NCBI GenBank assembly: GCA_018882785.1 | Contig: VERI01000001.1 | Span: forward strand, 1 to 64,000 | DNA: 64,000 bases | Direction of reading: 5' to 3' | Source: Burkholderiaceae bacterium | GTDB lineage: Bacteria > Pseudomonadota > Gammaproteobacteria > Burkholderiales > Burkholderiaceae_A | Shown: positions 19,001-28,239 of the stretch, piece by piece | How positions within the stretch are numbered: position 1 is the first letter of the stretch | Layout: each line of letters starts with the position of its first letter | Notes under the pieces: model-generated | The model's database searches: none | Seen by the model: the letters and a program-made list of their open reading frames with translations, nothing else | Told to the model about the DNA's origin: nothing | Position numbers and translations under genes: made by a program

Positions 19001-19179
19001 CGCTGGCGATATCCACGGGTGCTGGTGCCAATAGCCGTCATGCAATTGGCACCGGGGTTATTGGCGGAATGTTGGCTGCAACATTTCTTGCGATCATTCT
19101 TGTGCCCGTATTTTTTGTCGTGGTAAGAAAAATATTTCCGGATCGATCGCTGGCATCCAAAGAGGTGCGCCATGACTAA
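16054..19179 (+). CDS. RND efflux pump (HAE1 family, AcrB/MexB type)
   Basis: The 1041-residue inner-membrane pump has the expected length and twelve-helix RND plan with two periplasmic domains. Proton-relay residues are present: GIVVDDAIVVVEAAERIM near residue 405 carries the Asp pair and GLSSKNAILIIEYARELQ near residue 930 carries the Lys. It exports hydrophobic compounds with proton antiport through the adjacent adaptor and channel. It starts nine bases after the adaptor and overlaps the channel gene by eight bases. The ribosome-binding site is weak, implying coupling. Confidence 0.97.
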   Translation: MFSKFFIDRPVFAWVIALVIVLAGLLALRSLPLSQYPAVAPPAISFNITYPGASAKVVEDTVTALIEQEMNGIENLLYMESASEQGVGTVTLTFRPGTNIDIASVEAQNRFKRIEARLPDDVRRLGVPVTKPSRNYVMFVSLFSPDKSRSSVDLGSFAAANVLDAVRRVKGVGEAILFGTEYSMRVWLAPEKLHAYSLSPGDVTRAIRAQNVELATGEIGQAPAASGQQLNAVIVSRSRLQTPEEFNNILIRTLPNGAAIRLKDVARVELGSENYNIYARLNGQPNAAIAIRVAPDGNALDVVKAVRAKMTEMASNFPTGISWDVPYDTSRFVDISINEVLKTLVEAMILVFLVMYLFLENFRATLIPAIVVPVALTGALAGLFAFGYSINVLTLFAMVLAIGIVVDDAIVVVEAAERIMTTEGLSPREATRKAMDQIFNAIVGITLVLSAVFAPMLFFGGSVGVIYRQFAVTLILTMLFSALMALTLTPALCASLLKHHSGKELMPTRGFFGWFNRLFARTTEGYRSWVGRALQQTGRYFVLYGVIIAATAWLFLHLPGSFLPEEDQGYFITVVQLPPGASQERTVEVLEQVEQFYLKQPEVAKVIGVVGFSFFGRGQNAALAFVRLKEWEDRPGANQSSVAVIRRANMAFFQIKQAMIFAINPPPIPELAATGGFDFRLQDRSGVGRERLMEARNIALGMASGNPVFAGVRPEGQEAGPQLLLDINRRKAETLGVSIADLNETLQSTLGVAYINDFERQGRILRVLMQADSELRTSPEQLLTLSVRNRSGGMVMLSELITPRWVVGAPKLDRYNGLPSMKIAGGPAPGRSTGEAMQAMEEIAGKLPPGFGYEWSGTSYEEKLSGSQAPFLFALSLLVVFLALAALYESWSIPFAVILVVPLGVFGATLAVNLRGLPNDVYFKVGLIAIIGLSSKNAILIIEYARELQQRGMDLIDATLEACRLRFRPILMTSFAFILGVLPLAISTGAGANSRHAIGTGVIGGMLAATFLAIILVPVFFVVVRKIFPDRSLASKEVRHD

Positions 19180-20551
19180 ATGGTTGTGGGCGCTCATGCC
19201 GATGGCCTTTGTCTCGGGCTGTGCATGGATGGCACCACAGGCTGAGCGGCCCGTGGCCCCGGTGCCCGCCGAATGGCCAGTGCGCGTCGAAACGTTGACA
19301 TCTGAATTGCCTGCCCAATCTTGGCAGGACCTCTTTCCCGATCCCCGCTTGCAGGCAATGATTCAGGCGGCGATTGAGCATAACCGTGAGATGCGAATCG
19401 CGGTGGCGCGGGTAGAGGAGGCGCGTGCGTTGTATGGAATCCAGCGGGCCGATCAGCTGCCCAATCTGGCGATCAATGCATCCCAGAGCGCATTAAGTCT
19501 GCCTTCAAATGTCACCCTCAGAACCCAGGCCGTGACCCGCCGTTTTGATGTCAATGTGGGCATCTTGGCCTACGAGCTCGATTTCTGGGGTCGGGTTGCC
19601 AGCCTAAGTGAGGCTGCCCGATCGCTATTTCTTGCCACTGAGGAGGCGCAGCGGGCGTTTCGATTGGGGCTGATTGCAGATGTCGTGGATGCATATCTCG
19701 CGCTGAAAGAGGCCGAGGAGAGGTCGGCACTCGCCAGACTTACCCTCGAGGGTCGTACCGAGATGCTCGGCCTGGTGAGCAAGCGCCGCGAGGTTGGCCT
19801 GGCCGGTGATCTTGATGTGCTTACAGCGCAGGGCGCCCGTGACGCCGCCCGCGCTGAGCTCGCATCCCTTGAGCGGCAGCGCGGACTTGCTGAGAATTTT
19901 TTGCGTGCTCTCTTGGGAACGGATCGTCGAGACTGGCCAGAGGGCAGGCTGCTCGCAGATCAGCAGTTCACGCCACGGGTTCCTTCCGGGCTACCGGCAG
20001 AACTGCTCGCACGCAGGCCGGACATCTTGGCTGCCGAACGCCGGCTCATGGCGGCAAATGCAAATATCGGCGCCGCCCGTGCCGCTTTTTTTCCGCGAAT
20101 CAGTCTGACGGCCACTGGCGGAACCGCAAGCCCCGAACTCTCGGGCCTGTTTGATAGCGCCAGTGGTGCGTGGTCGTTTACACCCAGTATCAGCCTGCCG
20201 ATTTTCTCTGGCGGCCGTAATCGTGCAGCCCTTGATCTGGCAGAGGTTCGCAAGAACATTTCAGTTGCTGAGTATGAGCGGGTGATCCAACAGGCGTTTC
20301 GCGAAGTAGCAGATGCGCTCGTATCGCGATCCCAGATTACAGAACAGTTAGATGCCTTGCTGGCATTGGAGCAGTCCCAGATCCAGCGACGACGGCTCGC
20401 GCAGGCCCGCTATCAGGCAGGGATCGCGAGTTTTCTCGAGGTGCTCGACGCCCAGCGCGACGAGTTCAATGCCCGCCAGACGGTGATTCAGTCGAGGCGG
20501 GCATTACTCACCACGGCAGCCCGCCTACATAAGGCCTTGGCAAGCGATTAG
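19172..20551 (+). CDS. RND efflux outer-membrane lipoprotein (NodT/OprM type)
   Basis: The 459-residue product has a lipobox (MAFVSG then Cys) and the two outer-membrane efflux repeats, each with long helices (IAVARVEEARALYGIQRADQ and the matching second repeat near residue 365). It forms the trimeric channel of the tripartite pump encoded by the three genes. AGAGG lies before the ATG within the end of the pump gene. Its 3' end faces hemB. Confidence 0.95.
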   Translation: MTKWLWALMPMAFVSGCAWMAPQAERPVAPVPAEWPVRVETLTSELPAQSWQDLFPDPRLQAMIQAAIEHNREMRIAVARVEEARALYGIQRADQLPNLAINASQSALSLPSNVTLRTQAVTRRFDVNVGILAYELDFWGRVASLSEAARSLFLATEEAQRAFRLGLIADVVDAYLALKEAEERSALARLTLEGRTEMLGLVSKRREVGLAGDLDVLTAQGARDAARAELASLERQRGLAENFLRALLGTDRRDWPEGRLLADQQFTPRVPSGLPAELLARRPDILAAERRLMAANANIGAARAAFFPRISLTATGGTASPELSGLFDSASGAWSFTPSISLPIFSGGRNRAALDLAEVRKNISVAEYERVIQQAFREVADALVSRSQITEQLDALLALEQSQIQRRRLAQARYQAGIASFLEVLDAQRDEFNARQTVIQSRRALLTTAARLHKALASD

Positions 20552-20562
20552 TGAGTGCTGCT

Positions 20563-20588
20563 ATCGCAAGGTGTCCGCACCTTGGCGA

Positions 20589-20589
<1 letters not shown>
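20563..20589. terminator. Hairpin between convergent efflux and hemB genes
   Basis: ATCGC-AAGGTG (20563-20573), a TCCG loop and CACCTTG-GCGAT (20578-20589) form an 11-bp stem with one bulged base. It fills most of the 37-bp gap between the two converging stop codons and reaches the hemB stop. No T-run follows on either strand, so termination strength is uncertain. Confidence 0.5.
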
Positions 20590-21599
<1,010 letters not shown>

Positions 21600-21618
21600 C
21601 TATGCTGTGTGGTTATTA

Positions 21619-21648
21619 TTGGAAAATTTTCTGTCTTGGACATATCAT
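21619..21648 (+). promoter_or_regulatory. Promoter of candidate small RNA
   Basis: TTGGAA (21619-21624), an 18-base spacer and TATCAT (21643-21648) give a plausible sigma70 promoter on the plus strand, in the gap between hemB and engB, both of which run the other way. It would start a transcript near 21655, exactly at the first base of a perfect hairpin. Confidence 0.45.
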
Positions 21649-21654
21649 GAACAC

Positions 21655-21748
21655 AGACGACTTGTCGTCTCCCGCTTCTCCTCCCTGAGCGGGTGCCTAA
21701 CCCATTTAGGCGTTCCCGCCCGGCGAATGATTCGCCGGGTTTTTTTTT
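21655..21748 (+). ncRNA. Candidate small RNA with anti-Shine-Dalgarno loop
   Basis: About 94 bases fold by eye into four consecutive hairpins: AGACGAC-tt-GTCGTCT (21655-21670); CCCGC (21671-21675) with GCGGG (21689-21693) enclosing the loop TTCTCCTCCCTGA; GCCTAA-cccat-TTAGGC (21695-21711); and a terminator with nine T's (21719-21748). The loop CTCCTCCC is complementary to strong ribosome-binding sites. The RNA runs antisense to the hemB-engB gap and the last 43 bases of engB. Rfam has, as I recall, a Burkholderia RNA motif near hemB; whether this is the same family I could not test. Confidence 0.55.
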
Positions 21749-22428
21749 GTCTCCGGTGGCGCTAGAGGATCGGTCGGAAGCCCCCACCATTGTGCAATTT
21801 TTTCCAGCACCTCGTCTCGCCCGATTCGGCGGGTGGCCGAGAAAAGACTGACCGAGCACTGCGGCCCCCAGGAGTCCTGGTGCTCAGAGATGGAGCGGCG
21901 TGCCGTCGCCAATGCCTTTGCCTGTTCATTTCGGGTCAGCTTGTCCGCCTTGGTGAGCAGCACGTGAATGGGCTGTCGACGACGACTAAACCACTGCAGC
22001 ATCTGCAGATCCAGCGGGCCGAAGGGATGCCGAACATCCATTACTAGGATCATTCCAACCAGGCTGGATCGAGAGCCGAGAAATCCAGCCAGTTCCTGCT
22101 GCCAGCGGGCTTTGACGGCATGGCTAACGGCGGCGTAGCCATAGCCTGGAAGGTCAATCAGCCGGCCCACCTCGCGCTCTTGGTCCTGGAGGCTGAAGAC
22201 GTTAATCAGCTGGGTTCGGCCAGGGGTCTTGCTGCTAAAGGCCAGTCGCCGACGATTGCAGATGAGGTTGAGTGCCGAGGATTTGCCCGCATTGGAGCGG
22301 CCAGCGATGGCAATCTCCCCAGGGCCGATCATGGGGAGATCAGCGGACTGAGCAGCGCTGGTGAGGAAACTGATTCTCTGTATCCAGTCCTTCAGCGGCG
22401 GAGAAGGGCTGGCGGTTGGCTCGGACAT
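21706..22428 (-). CDS. engB: Ribosome biogenesis GTPase EngB/YsxC
   Basis: The 240-residue product is the TrmE-Era-like GTPase required for large-subunit assembly. G motifs in order: GRSNAGKSSALN (G1), PGRTQ (G2), DLPGYG (G3) and LLTKADKL (G4). The C-terminal 15 residues (TKKNPANHSPGGNA) are encoded opposite the terminator of the candidate small RNA and probably are not structural. The start ATG has no strong Shine-Dalgarno. It is divergent from the cytochrome gene. Confidence 0.95.
   Translation of the reverse strand: MSEPTASPSPPLKDWIQRISFLTSAAQSADLPMIGPGEIAIAGRSNAGKSSALNLICNRRRLAFSSKTPGRTQLINVFSLQDQEREVGRLIDLPGYGYAAVSHAVKARWQQELAGFLGSRSSLVGMILVMDVRHPFGPLDLQMLQWFSRRRQPIHVLLTKADKLTRNEQAKALATARRSISEHQDSWGPQCSVSLFSATRRIGRDEVLEKIAQWWGLPTDPLAPPETKKNPANHSPGGNA
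21719..21748 (+). terminator. Strong plus-strand terminator inside engB 3' end
   Basis: CCCGGCGAA (21719-21727), loop TGA, TTCGCCGGG (21731-21739) and then nine consecutive T's (21740-21748) make a textbook intrinsic terminator. It reads in the plus direction, although both neighbouring genes are on the minus strand, so it must serve a plus-strand RNA. It lies within the coding end of engB. Confidence 0.85.
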
Positions 22429-22446
22429 TGGGGGTTCGGACTCGAC

Positions 22447-22452
22447 TAAAAT
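22447..22452 (+). promoter_or_regulatory. -10 box of the cytochrome c gene
   Basis: TAAAAT at 22447-22452 lies in the 60-bp divergent gap between engB and the cytochrome c gene. A start near 22459 would give a 30-base leader containing GGGAG before the ATG at 22489. I see no convincing -35, so an activator may be needed. The same AT patch could serve engB on the other strand. Confidence 0.3.
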
Positions 22453-22488
22453 ACGACGGATTCAGGAAGAGACGAGTTGGGAGTCATT

Positions 22489-23199
22489 ATGCGTTGCGAG
22501 TTTGACATGGTTTACCGGAATTGCCTTGGCCTGCGTGGCGTGGCCCGAGCGACATCAGTGGTGCTGATGGCCTGCGTGGTCGCGGCTGTGGCGCCCGTAT
22601 TTTCAAGCGCGCATGCTGCGGATCCAGCCCCGGCGAAAAAAGTTGCTGACCTCGCGAAGGGTAAGGCATCGGCCGCAGCGGTCTGCGCGGGATGCCATAT
22701 GCCTGACGGTAACAGTGTGATTCCGCAGAATCCGATCCTCGCAGGACAGCACGCTGCTTATATCGAAAAACAGCTCGCGAATTTCCGAATCAAACCGGGC
22801 GCAAGTGCACCAGAGCGCAACAACGCGATCATGCTCGGCTTTGCCACCATGCTGAGTGAAGACGATATGCGCAACCTGGGTGCTTTTTATGCGGCCCAGA
22901 AACCGAATGCTGCTTCGCCCAAACGTAAAGAGCTTGTCTCTGTTGGCGAAAAAATTTATCGATCGGGTGCCCCTGAAAAGGGACTTCCTGCCTGTGCAGG
23001 CTGCCATGGTCCGAACGGTGCTGGAATCCCAGCACAGTATCCGAGGCTCGCGGGTCAGCATCCGGAATACACCGAAGCCACGCTGAACGCTTTCCGTGGT
23101 GGCCAACGGAAAAACAGCGCTCAGATGACGACAATCGCTGCCAAGATGTCGGATGCCGATGTCGCTGCGGTCTCTGAGTATCTGGCCTCCCTGCGCTAG
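22489..23199 (+). CDS. Dihaem cytochrome c (c4 type)
   Basis: The 236-residue product has a Sec signal ending near SSAHAAD and two class I haem domains with CAGCHMPDG and CAGCHGPNG, each followed by distal methionines (MLGFATM and AAKM). It is a periplasmic electron carrier, usually serving terminal oxidases. The ORF track begins at a TTG at 22477; the ATG at 22489 with GGGAG upstream is better. The System II cytochrome maturation genes directly downstream would attach its haems. Confidence 0.93.
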   Translation: MRCEFDMVYRNCLGLRGVARATSVVLMACVVAAVAPVFSSAHAADPAPAKKVADLAKGKASAAAVCAGCHMPDGNSVIPQNPILAGQHAAYIEKQLANFRIKPGASAPERNNAIMLGFATMLSEDDMRNLGAFYAAQKPNAASPKRKELVSVGEKIYRSGAPEKGLPACAGCHGPNGAGIPAQYPRLAGQHPEYTEATLNAFRGGQRKNSAQMTTIAAKMSDADVAAVSEYLASLR

Positions 23200-23236
23200 T
23201 CCAGCGCAGGCCTGAGTCAGTCACCGGGCACGTGCG

Positions 23237-25357
23237 ATGGCCAGCCCCTCATCGGCGCCGGAAGCCGCTGAGTCTTCTGCGCCTTCGACCACAGGCCTAG
23301 AGCTTCGCACAGGGAACGTATTTATCGCTGAGGCGGTGGAGCTGCTCAGCTCCATGCGGTTTGCAATTTCAGCGTTGGTGGTGGTGTGTATCGCCAGTGC
23401 GATCGGAACAATCGTTGGACAAAATGCGCCATCGATTAATTACGTTAATCAGTTTGGAGCGTTCTGGGCAGAGGTGTTCTCCGCCCTGGATGTGGTGCGC
23501 GTCTATAACGCGCCCTGGTTCCTCGTCATCATGGGACTCATGCTGGTATCGACCAGTCTCTGCCTGATTCGAAACACGCCCAAGATGCTTAAAGATGCCC
23601 GTTCTTGGCGTGACCAGGTTCGTGATTCGACCTTCCCAGCCTTCAAGCATCGGGCCTCCGTCACGATTGCGGAGTCTGCAGTACAGGACAGACTGGCGGG
23701 GATCTCGGCGCTACTCACGGCACGGGGCTATCGACTCCGAACGCCGACCCAGGGCGACTCGGACCGCCTGCCCTTAGTGGTTGCGCGCAAGGGAACCTCG
23801 AACCGTCTGGGGTATATCGCTGCCCACCTGGCGATTGTGGTGATTTCACTCGGCGGCTTATTGGATAGCGAATTGCCCCTGCGTCTGCAGGCCTGGTGGA
23901 CCGATAAGGCGCCGTTGCAGATGAGCCAGTTCCAGGGCAATGAGGTGCCCGCTTCAGCGCGGCTGCCGGCAAGCACGCCGAGTTATCGCGCAAATTCTCT
24001 GGTGCCAGAGGGCGGCACCACCGACGTAGCGGTCGTGGCACAGGGCAATGGCACGCTATTACTTGATCTGCCATTTGAACTTCAGCTCAAACAATTTCGG
24101 ATTGAGTACTACCCCACCGGTATGCCCAAGCTTTTTGCAAGTGATGTGGTGCTCAAAGATAAGGCGACAGGTGAACAGAAAACCGCCACGATCGAAGTGA
24201 ATAAACCGCTGATTCATCGTGGCATCGCTATCTATCAATCCAGTTTTGATGATGGGGGCTCACAGCTCAGGCTAACGGCCTACCCGATGGCCGGCCCTTT
24301 GCGAAATACGCTGCCCATCGAGCTCACAGTGGGCCAGAGTATTGGGCTGCGTAATTCTCAGGGCAATCTCTCTCTTGAGCTCACGGGGTTCAAGCCGATC
24401 AATGTCGAGAATATGGCAGCTCCTCCCGATGAGCGTGAGGCTGAAGATCCGTTTCGTAAGCATGTGGCCACCGTTCTGTCACCCGCCTTAAATTCGGAGA
24501 AGTCCAAGAATCTGCGCAATGTTGGGCCATCCATCAATTACAAGCTTCGAGATCAGAGTGGCCAGGCCAAGGAGTTTCATAGCTATATGCTCCCGGTGGA
24601 GATCGATGGTGCCCGCGTATTTCTTGCCGGCGTGCGTGACTCGCCTGATGAGCAGTTTCGCTATCTCCGTATCCCTGCCGATGCGAAAGACTCTCTCGAT
24701 GAGTTCATGCGCATCCGTGCCGCGCTTCTGGATTCGGGCATTCGGAGCACCGCGGCCCGGCGTTTTGCCACCCAGTCGGCGCCATCGAACATTTCTTCAA
24801 CGCTTGCGGAAAGCGCTGAGCGGGCGCTGTCTGCTGTTGCCGAGGGCGGTATTAACCAGCTGGGCCAGCTCTTAGAGAAGACGGTGCCGGAGGCGGAGCG
24901 TGAGCGTGCCGCCGAAATTGTGCTGCGACTGCTCACCGGGTCTTTCTGGGAGTTATGGCAGCAGGCCCGTATCCGGGATGGCCTTGGACCGGTTGCCCGT
25001 ACGGAGGAGAATGTCCGCTTCGCGCAGCTCGCTCTGAATGCGGCCAGCGATGCCCAGCTTTTTGATGCGCCTCTGTTGGTCACAGTGAAGGACTTTCAGG
25101 AGATCAAGGCCAGCGTATTTCAGGTGACCCGATCACCGGGTAAGACCACGGTCTATATAGGGTGTCTGTTGCTCACACTGGGTGTTTTCGCGATGCTCTA
25201 TATCCAGGAGCGTCGGGCCTGGATATGGGCGCGACGCGATGGGGGCCAGGTTGAGCTGCGGTTCGCTGCGTCGACCCCACGACAGACCGTTGATTTTGAG
25301 AAGGAATTTTCCGCCCTGGCCGGGGTCTTAACCGCGAAGGGGGGCAGTCACACATGA
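23237..25357 (+). CDS. resB: Cytochrome c biogenesis protein ResB (CcsB/Ccs1)
   Basis: The 706-residue membrane protein has N-terminal helices (MRFAISALVVVCIASAIGTI), a large periplasmic domain and a C-terminal helix (TTVYIGCLLLTLGVFAMLYI). It matches the long betaproteobacterial ResB. With CcsA it forms the System II synthase that exports haem and ligates it to CxxCH motifs. Its stop overlaps the ccsA start by four bases. The partner substrate, a dihaem cytochrome, lies immediately upstream. Confidence 0.93.
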   Translation: MASPSSAPEAAESSAPSTTGLELRTGNVFIAEAVELLSSMRFAISALVVVCIASAIGTIVGQNAPSINYVNQFGAFWAEVFSALDVVRVYNAPWFLVIMGLMLVSTSLCLIRNTPKMLKDARSWRDQVRDSTFPAFKHRASVTIAESAVQDRLAGISALLTARGYRLRTPTQGDSDRLPLVVARKGTSNRLGYIAAHLAIVVISLGGLLDSELPLRLQAWWTDKAPLQMSQFQGNEVPASARLPASTPSYRANSLVPEGGTTDVAVVAQGNGTLLLDLPFELQLKQFRIEYYPTGMPKLFASDVVLKDKATGEQKTATIEVNKPLIHRGIAIYQSSFDDGGSQLRLTAYPMAGPLRNTLPIELTVGQSIGLRNSQGNLSLELTGFKPINVENMAAPPDEREAEDPFRKHVATVLSPALNSEKSKNLRNVGPSINYKLRDQSGQAKEFHSYMLPVEIDGARVFLAGVRDSPDEQFRYLRIPADAKDSLDEFMRIRAALLDSGIRSTAARRFATQSAPSNISSTLAESAERALSAVAEGGINQLGQLLEKTVPEAERERAAEIVLRLLTGSFWELWQQARIRDGLGPVARTEENVRFAQLALNAASDAQLFDAPLLVTVKDFQEIKASVFQVTRSPGKTTVYIGCLLLTLGVFAMLYIQERRAWIWARRDGGQVELRFAASTPRQTVDFEKEFSALAGVLTAKGGSHT

Positions 25358-26664
25358 ATACCGCAACCACCACGCTTGGTCCGGAGGACCATTTAATCAC
25401 CCGCCGTTGGGGCCTTGCCGATCTCGGGTTTGGCCTGCTTGCCCTGTTGGGTGCAGGCTACGCCACTCAGCGCTATGCCGCCCATATGGATATCTATGAG
25501 CTGGTCATTCTGTGGTGCTGCGTGCCGTCGGTGGTGCTGCTGGGATATCTCTGGACCGCCCTGCGTCCGTTCATGCTCGGCTGCGCAGCCGCGGCATTGA
25601 TGGCGGTGCAAATGTATGCCGGATCTGCAGCAACTGCCGAGACGCATTTGTTGTTGAAATATTTTCTATCGTCCCAGTCGGCCATTCTCTGGATGTGCGC
25701 ACTGTTTGCCCTCGCGACCATCTCGTATTGGACGGGCCTGTTTGCCCAGGGCAAGACCGCGCTTTGGATGGGCAGCCTTCTAACCTGGTCGGCCTGTGTC
25801 ATGGGGTCAATCGGGCTTTTGGTGCGCTGGTATGAGTCTTATCTGATCAGTCCCGATGTTGGGCACATTCCCGTCAGCAATCTCTACGAGGTGTTCATCC
25901 TCTTTGCAGTGATTACCGCGATGTTCTATCTCTACTACGAGGGCCGATATAAAACCCGCAGTCTCGGCGGATTTGTCAGCCTGGTGATCACGGCGGCGGT
26001 CGCATTTCTCTTGTGGTATATCGCCGCCCGTTCAGGCCACGAAATACAGCCTTTGGTACCCGCGCTGCAGTCCTGGTGGATGAAGATCCATGTGCCAGCG
26101 AATTTCGTCGGTTACGGCACATTTTCGTTGGCTGCGATGGTGGGCTTTGCCTACCTTGTGAAAGAGAACTCCCATACCCGATCGACATGGAAGTTAGCGC
26201 CATTATTTATTCTCGGCGTGCTGCTCTGTGCAGAGCCGCTGGTGTTTCGTCGCTCTGGTCTTCCAGACTATTGGGCGCTGTATTTTGGTTTTTCTGCGGC
26301 TTTTGTTGCTGCGATCATCGCAATGCGTCGACGGATAGGTGCCGCACTGCCAGCCTTAGAAGTGCTCGACGATGTCATGTATCGCGCGATCGCGGTGGGG
26401 TTTGCGTTTTTCACTGTCGCGACCATTCTCGGCGCACTCTGGGCGGCAGAGGCCTGGGGCACCTACTGGCAATGGGATCCGAAAGAGACCTGGGCATTAA
26501 TCGTCTGGTTAAATTATGCCGCCTGGCTTCATCTGCGGATGATGAAAGGCCTGCGTGGCCAGGTCGCCGCCTATTGGTCGCTGATTGGACTGTTGATCAC
26601 AGGATTCGCATTCCTTGGCGTGAACATGTTCCTGTCGGGCCTGCACTCCTATGGCTCGCTCTGA
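25354..26664 (+). CDS. ccsA: Cytochrome c biogenesis protein CcsA (ResC)
   Basis: The 436-residue polytopic protein carries the tryptophan-rich WWD haem-handling motif [18 protein letters not shown] near residue 370 and conserved histidines in flanking helices. It moves haem to the periplasmic face for attachment to apocytochromes. It is translationally coupled to resB (ATGA) and its end overlaps msrP by 14 bases, making one compact operon. Confidence 0.94.
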   Translation: MNTATTTLGPEDHLITRRWGLADLGFGLLALLGAGYATQRYAAHMDIYELVILWCCVPSVVLLGYLWTALRPFMLGCAAAALMAVQMYAGSAATAETHLLLKYFLSSQSAILWMCALFALATISYWTGLFAQGKTALWMGSLLTWSACVMGSIGLLVRWYESYLISPDVGHIPVSNLYEVFILFAVITAMFYLYYEGRYKTRSLGGFVSLVITAAVAFLLWYIAARSGHEIQPLVPALQSWWMKIHVPANFVGYGTFSLAAMVGFAYLVKENSHTRSTWKLAPLFILGVLLCAEPLVFRRSGLPDYWALYFGFSAAFVAAIIAMRRRIGAALPALEVLDDVMYRAIAVGFAFFTVATILGALWAAEAWGTYWQWDPKETWALIVWLNYAAWLHLRMMKGLRGQVAAYWSLIGLLITGFAFLGVNMFLSGLHSYGSL

Positions 26665-27664
26665 TACGAGACGCCTGATCCTGGGCAGCCATCTGGCTGC
26701 GCAGGTATCACCTGAGTCGATGGTGCGTGGACGTCGCGCGCTATTGATGGCCGGATCGGCCCTTGCCGCAGGTCTACCATTACCCTCCCTGGGCTCGTCC
26801 ATTCGCCCAGCGTCCGCATTCGCACCGCTTCCGGGAAAGCCCAGCCGGTACTCGATCATGGAGCGTCCGGTGCCATTCGAGGAGGCAACGACCTATAACA
26901 ATTTCTACGAGTATGGCCTGGATAAATCTGATCCAGCAGAGCTGGCACCCGGTCGATTGAAGGCGACGCCTTGGAAAGTAAGGGTAGAAGGGCTGGTGGC
27001 CCGCCCTCGAGAATTCGATATTGATGATCTGCGTCGGCTGGCCCCCATGGAGGAGCGGATTACGCGCCTGCGTTGTGTCGAGGGCTGGTCGATGGTGATT
27101 CCCTGGATCGGCTATTCGTTATCCGAACTACTGAAACGTGTTCAGCCGTTAGGCTCTGCAAAATTTGTAGAGTTCACCACACTTGCGGACCCGAAGCAGA
27201 TGCCTGGCCTGTCGTATCGCTCTTTGCAGTGGCCTTACCGCGAGGGATTACGGCTTGACGAGGCACAGCATCCGCTTTCTCTGTTGACCTTTGGGATGTA
27301 TGGCGTTGCCCTGCCCGAACAAAATGGTGCGCCTATTCGGCTAGTGGTGCCGTGGAAATACGGATTTAAGAGCATCAAGTCGATTGTCAAAATTCGTCTC
27401 CTTGAGGCACAGCCATCCACACTCTGGACACTATCAGCGCCAAAGGAATATGGCTTTTATGCCAATGTGAATCCAGATGTCCCGCATCCGCGATGGTCGC
27501 AGGCGACGGAGCGGGTATTGGGCATCGGGCCCAGGGAATACTCGATCACCAATAACCTGGTGGATTTTTTATTTGCACCGCGACGCAAGACCGAGCTTTT
27601 CAATGGCTATGGTGAGCTTGTCTCCTCGATGTATGCGGGCATGGACCTGAAGACCTTCTATTGA
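26651..27664 (+). CDS. msrP: Methionine sulfoxide reductase MsrP (molybdenum subunit, YedY)
   Basis: The 337-residue protein repairs oxidised methionines in periplasmic proteins. The molybdenum-binding cysteine lies in [18 protein letters not shown], and [20 protein letters not shown] is the family C-terminal signature. A twin-arginine type signal is seen at [15 protein letters not shown] after a VSPESM stretch typical of the family's long N-terminus, which favours the start at 26651 over 26720. It overlaps ccsA and is coupled to msrQ. Confidence 0.95.
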   Translation: MARSDTRRLILGSHLAAQVSPESMVRGRRALLMAGSALAAGLPLPSLGSSIRPASAFAPLPGKPSRYSIMERPVPFEEATTYNNFYEYGLDKSDPAELAPGRLKATPWKVRVEGLVARPREFDIDDLRRLAPMEERITRLRCVEGWSMVIPWIGYSLSELLKRVQPLGSAKFVEFTTLADPKQMPGLSYRSLQWPYREGLRLDEAQHPLSLLTFGMYGVALPEQNGAPIRLVVPWKYGFKSIKSIVKIRLLEAQPSTLWTLSAPKEYGFYANVNPDVPHPRWSQATERVLGIGPREYSITNNLVDFLFAPRRKTELFNGYGELVSSMYAGMDLKTFY

Positions 27665-28239
27665 TCGACATCCGGTCTGCCTGGCGGCTGATCTGGCTGC
27701 TATGCGCACTGCCGCTGGCCGTGCTGGCGGGAAGATTATTGACCCACGATCTCGGCCCCAATCCCCAGGAGGCCATCCTGCGATATACGGGGGTCTGGAG
27801 CCTGACGCTACTCCTGGTAACGCTGGGTGTAACGCCTCTGCGACAGGCATTGCGATGGTCCGAACTGGGACAGCTTCGGCGCATGCTGGGCCTGTGGACA
27901 TTCGTTTATGCCTGTGTTCATCTGTTGTCGTTCTGGGCTTTCGAGCATGAATTTAATGTCGTTGCAGTACTGAAAGATGGACTCAAACGGCCATTTGTCA
28001 CGCTGGGGCTGCTGTCCTTTGCAATGCTGATACCACTTGCCCTGACATCGCATCGGGCTGCAGTCCGATGGCTTGGCCCCAACTGGAAGCGACTGCACCG
28101 TCTGATCTACCTTATCGCTGTGCTGTCTTGCATTCATTTTTTTCTGCATCGGGCAGGAAAAAATAATTTTGTAGATCCTGCCTGGGCTGCTGCAGTGACA
28201 ACGCTGCTGCTTGGACTGCGGGCCTACTTGCGCAGGTAG
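27661..28239 (+). CDS. msrQ: MsrP haem-binding membrane partner MsrQ (YedZ)
   Basis: The 192-residue six-helix protein starts at a TTG that overlaps the msrP stop (TTGA). Conserved haem histidines appear in [16 protein letters not shown] and in [20 protein letters not shown]. It passes electrons from the respiratory chain to MsrP. Its last 16 bases overlap the end of lysA on the other strand. Confidence 0.94.
   Translation: MIDIRSAWRLIWLLCALPLAVLAGRLLTHDLGPNPQEAILRYTGVWSLTLLLVTLGVTPLRQALRWSELGQLRRMLGLWTFVYACVHLLSFWAFEHEFNVVAVLKDGLKRPFVTLGLLSFAMLIPLALTSHRAAVRWLGPNWKRLHRLIYLIAVLSCIHFFLHRAGKNNFVDPAWAAAVTTLLLGLRAYLRR

Noticed and set aside
20552-20588. Intrinsic terminator for the efflux operon
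   Set aside because: The hairpin is good but neither strand has a following T-run, so I list it only as a convergent hairpin of uncertain strength.
26013-26678. 221-residue ORF in another frame of ccsA
   Set aside because: It is Arg/Cys-rich with no membrane or domain pattern, while the ccsA frame carries the WWD motif.
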